DNA of 64,000 nt, taken from contig JAIEMV010000019.1 in NCBI GenBank assembly GCA_019751875.1, positions 28,893-92,892 of the forward strand, read 5' to 3'. Each line of letters begins with the position of its first letter. Position 1 is the first letter of the stretch. This DNA is from Hyphomicrobium sp. Lineage in GTDB: Bacteria; Pseudomonadota; Alphaproteobacteria; Rhizobiales; Hyphomicrobiaceae. The translations under genes and the position numbers were made by a program. The notes beneath the pieces were generated by a model that was given only the letters and a program-made list of their open reading frames with translations, ran no database searches and was not told where the DNA came from. Shown piece after piece: positions 63,729 to 64,000 of the stretch.

Positions 63729-64000
63729 TCACGCGGCTTTCTTCGTCACCAATTGCACGGCCCAGGTCGGCAGAGGCGTTGCAGTAGCGAGAAGGGCCTC
63801 CACCAACTCGACTGCGAGCGGCTCGTCAGACGGTTCCGATCGGGTTGCAAGCTCCTCCGCAATCTCCAACCGGATACCGGCAAGACGGGGTCGGTACACA
63901 GAACGGACCCAGATATACGCTAAGGTTTTGCCGTGCCTTCGACGGCGCGCATCTGGCGAAGCGGTCTGAGCGCGGTGGATGGCGCATCGGGATCGGCCCA
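63729..64000 (-). CDS. unidentified protein, C-terminal part (5' end outside window)
   Basis: The - strand frame ending at TGA 63731-63729 is open to the window edge (90 codons). The visible part contains YIWVRSVYRPRLAG, LEIAEELATRSEPSDEPLA and ends TWAVQLVTKKAA, a common-looking C-terminus. The residues next to the window edge are Arg-rich. The family is not recognised. The gene is convergent with the tRNA and could be part of an element inserted at it, but there is no integrase in view. Confidence 0.4.
   Translation of the reverse strand, partial: GRSRCAIHRAQTASPDARRRRHGKTLAYIWVRSVYRPRLAGIRLEIAEELATRSEPSDEPLAVELVEALLATATPLPTWAVQLVTKKAA

Overview
The window is GC-rich and reads as part of an alphaproteobacterial chromosome, most likely a methylotroph of the Hyphomicrobium type (order Hyphomicrobiales). 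The pointers are a formyltransferase/hydrolase (fhc) operon of the tetrahydromethanopterin C1 pathway at the left edge, a Zur-type zinc circuit, a type III glutamine synthetase and a large exopolysaccharide (EPS) locus. The species assignment is inference; no rRNA gene is present.

Layout. 1-3855: fhcB (3' end), fhcA, fhcD, fhcC on the + strand, with stop/start overlaps for A/D and D/C. 4019-6000: a small hypothetical gene, a DUF1194 VWA-like protein and a pentapeptide-repeat protein. 6142-10432: a TonB-dependent receptor, a Zur/Fur regulator and a COG0523 GTPase, with Zur-box-like palindromes in front of the receptor and the GTPase. 10603-15108: housekeeping genes rplY, pth and ychF, small conserved genes and a NusG/RfaH-like antiterminator. 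15115-17278: a TetR regulator divergent from glnT, with a perfect 20-bp palindrome between them. 17322-18638: ugd.

19330-34056 holds two large secreted RTX-type proteins. Between them lie, on the - strand, a complete-looking lasso peptide cluster (22440-27734: nucleotidyltransferase, cyclase, 56-aa precursor, HPr-kinase-like protein, PqqD-like RRE, B2 protease), a UDP-glucuronate 4-epimerase and a + strand glycosyltransferase. The precursor has the full leader motif YxxPxLxxxGxxxxxTx. Its predicted 24-residue core has Glu8 for the macrolactam and two Cys (6 and 15) that could form a ring-to-tail disulfide. No dedicated exporter is seen.

34062-56875 is a long - strand EPS assembly region: eight glycosyltransferases plus the one at 34062 (ten in the window including 29044), a WcaF-type acetyltransferase, a Wzy-like membrane protein, a Wzm/Wzt ABC exporter, a glutamine-hydrolysing AsnB, a UDP-xylose synthase, an initiating polyprenyl-phosphate glycosyltransferase, an O-antigen-ligase/Wzy_C protein and a small FecR-like secreted protein. 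A divergent + strand operon (57243-63258) carries the CpsB-type phosphatase, Wza-type export lipoprotein, Wzc-type tyrosine kinase with a Tyr/Gly tail, a J-domain protein and a membrane-anchored hypothetical. ugd, the 4-epimerase and the UDP-xylose synthase together would supply UDP-GlcA, UDP-GalA and UDP-Xyl, so the polymer is probably acidic and may contain xylose. The window ends with tRNA-Thr(TGT) and the C-terminal part of a - strand gene.
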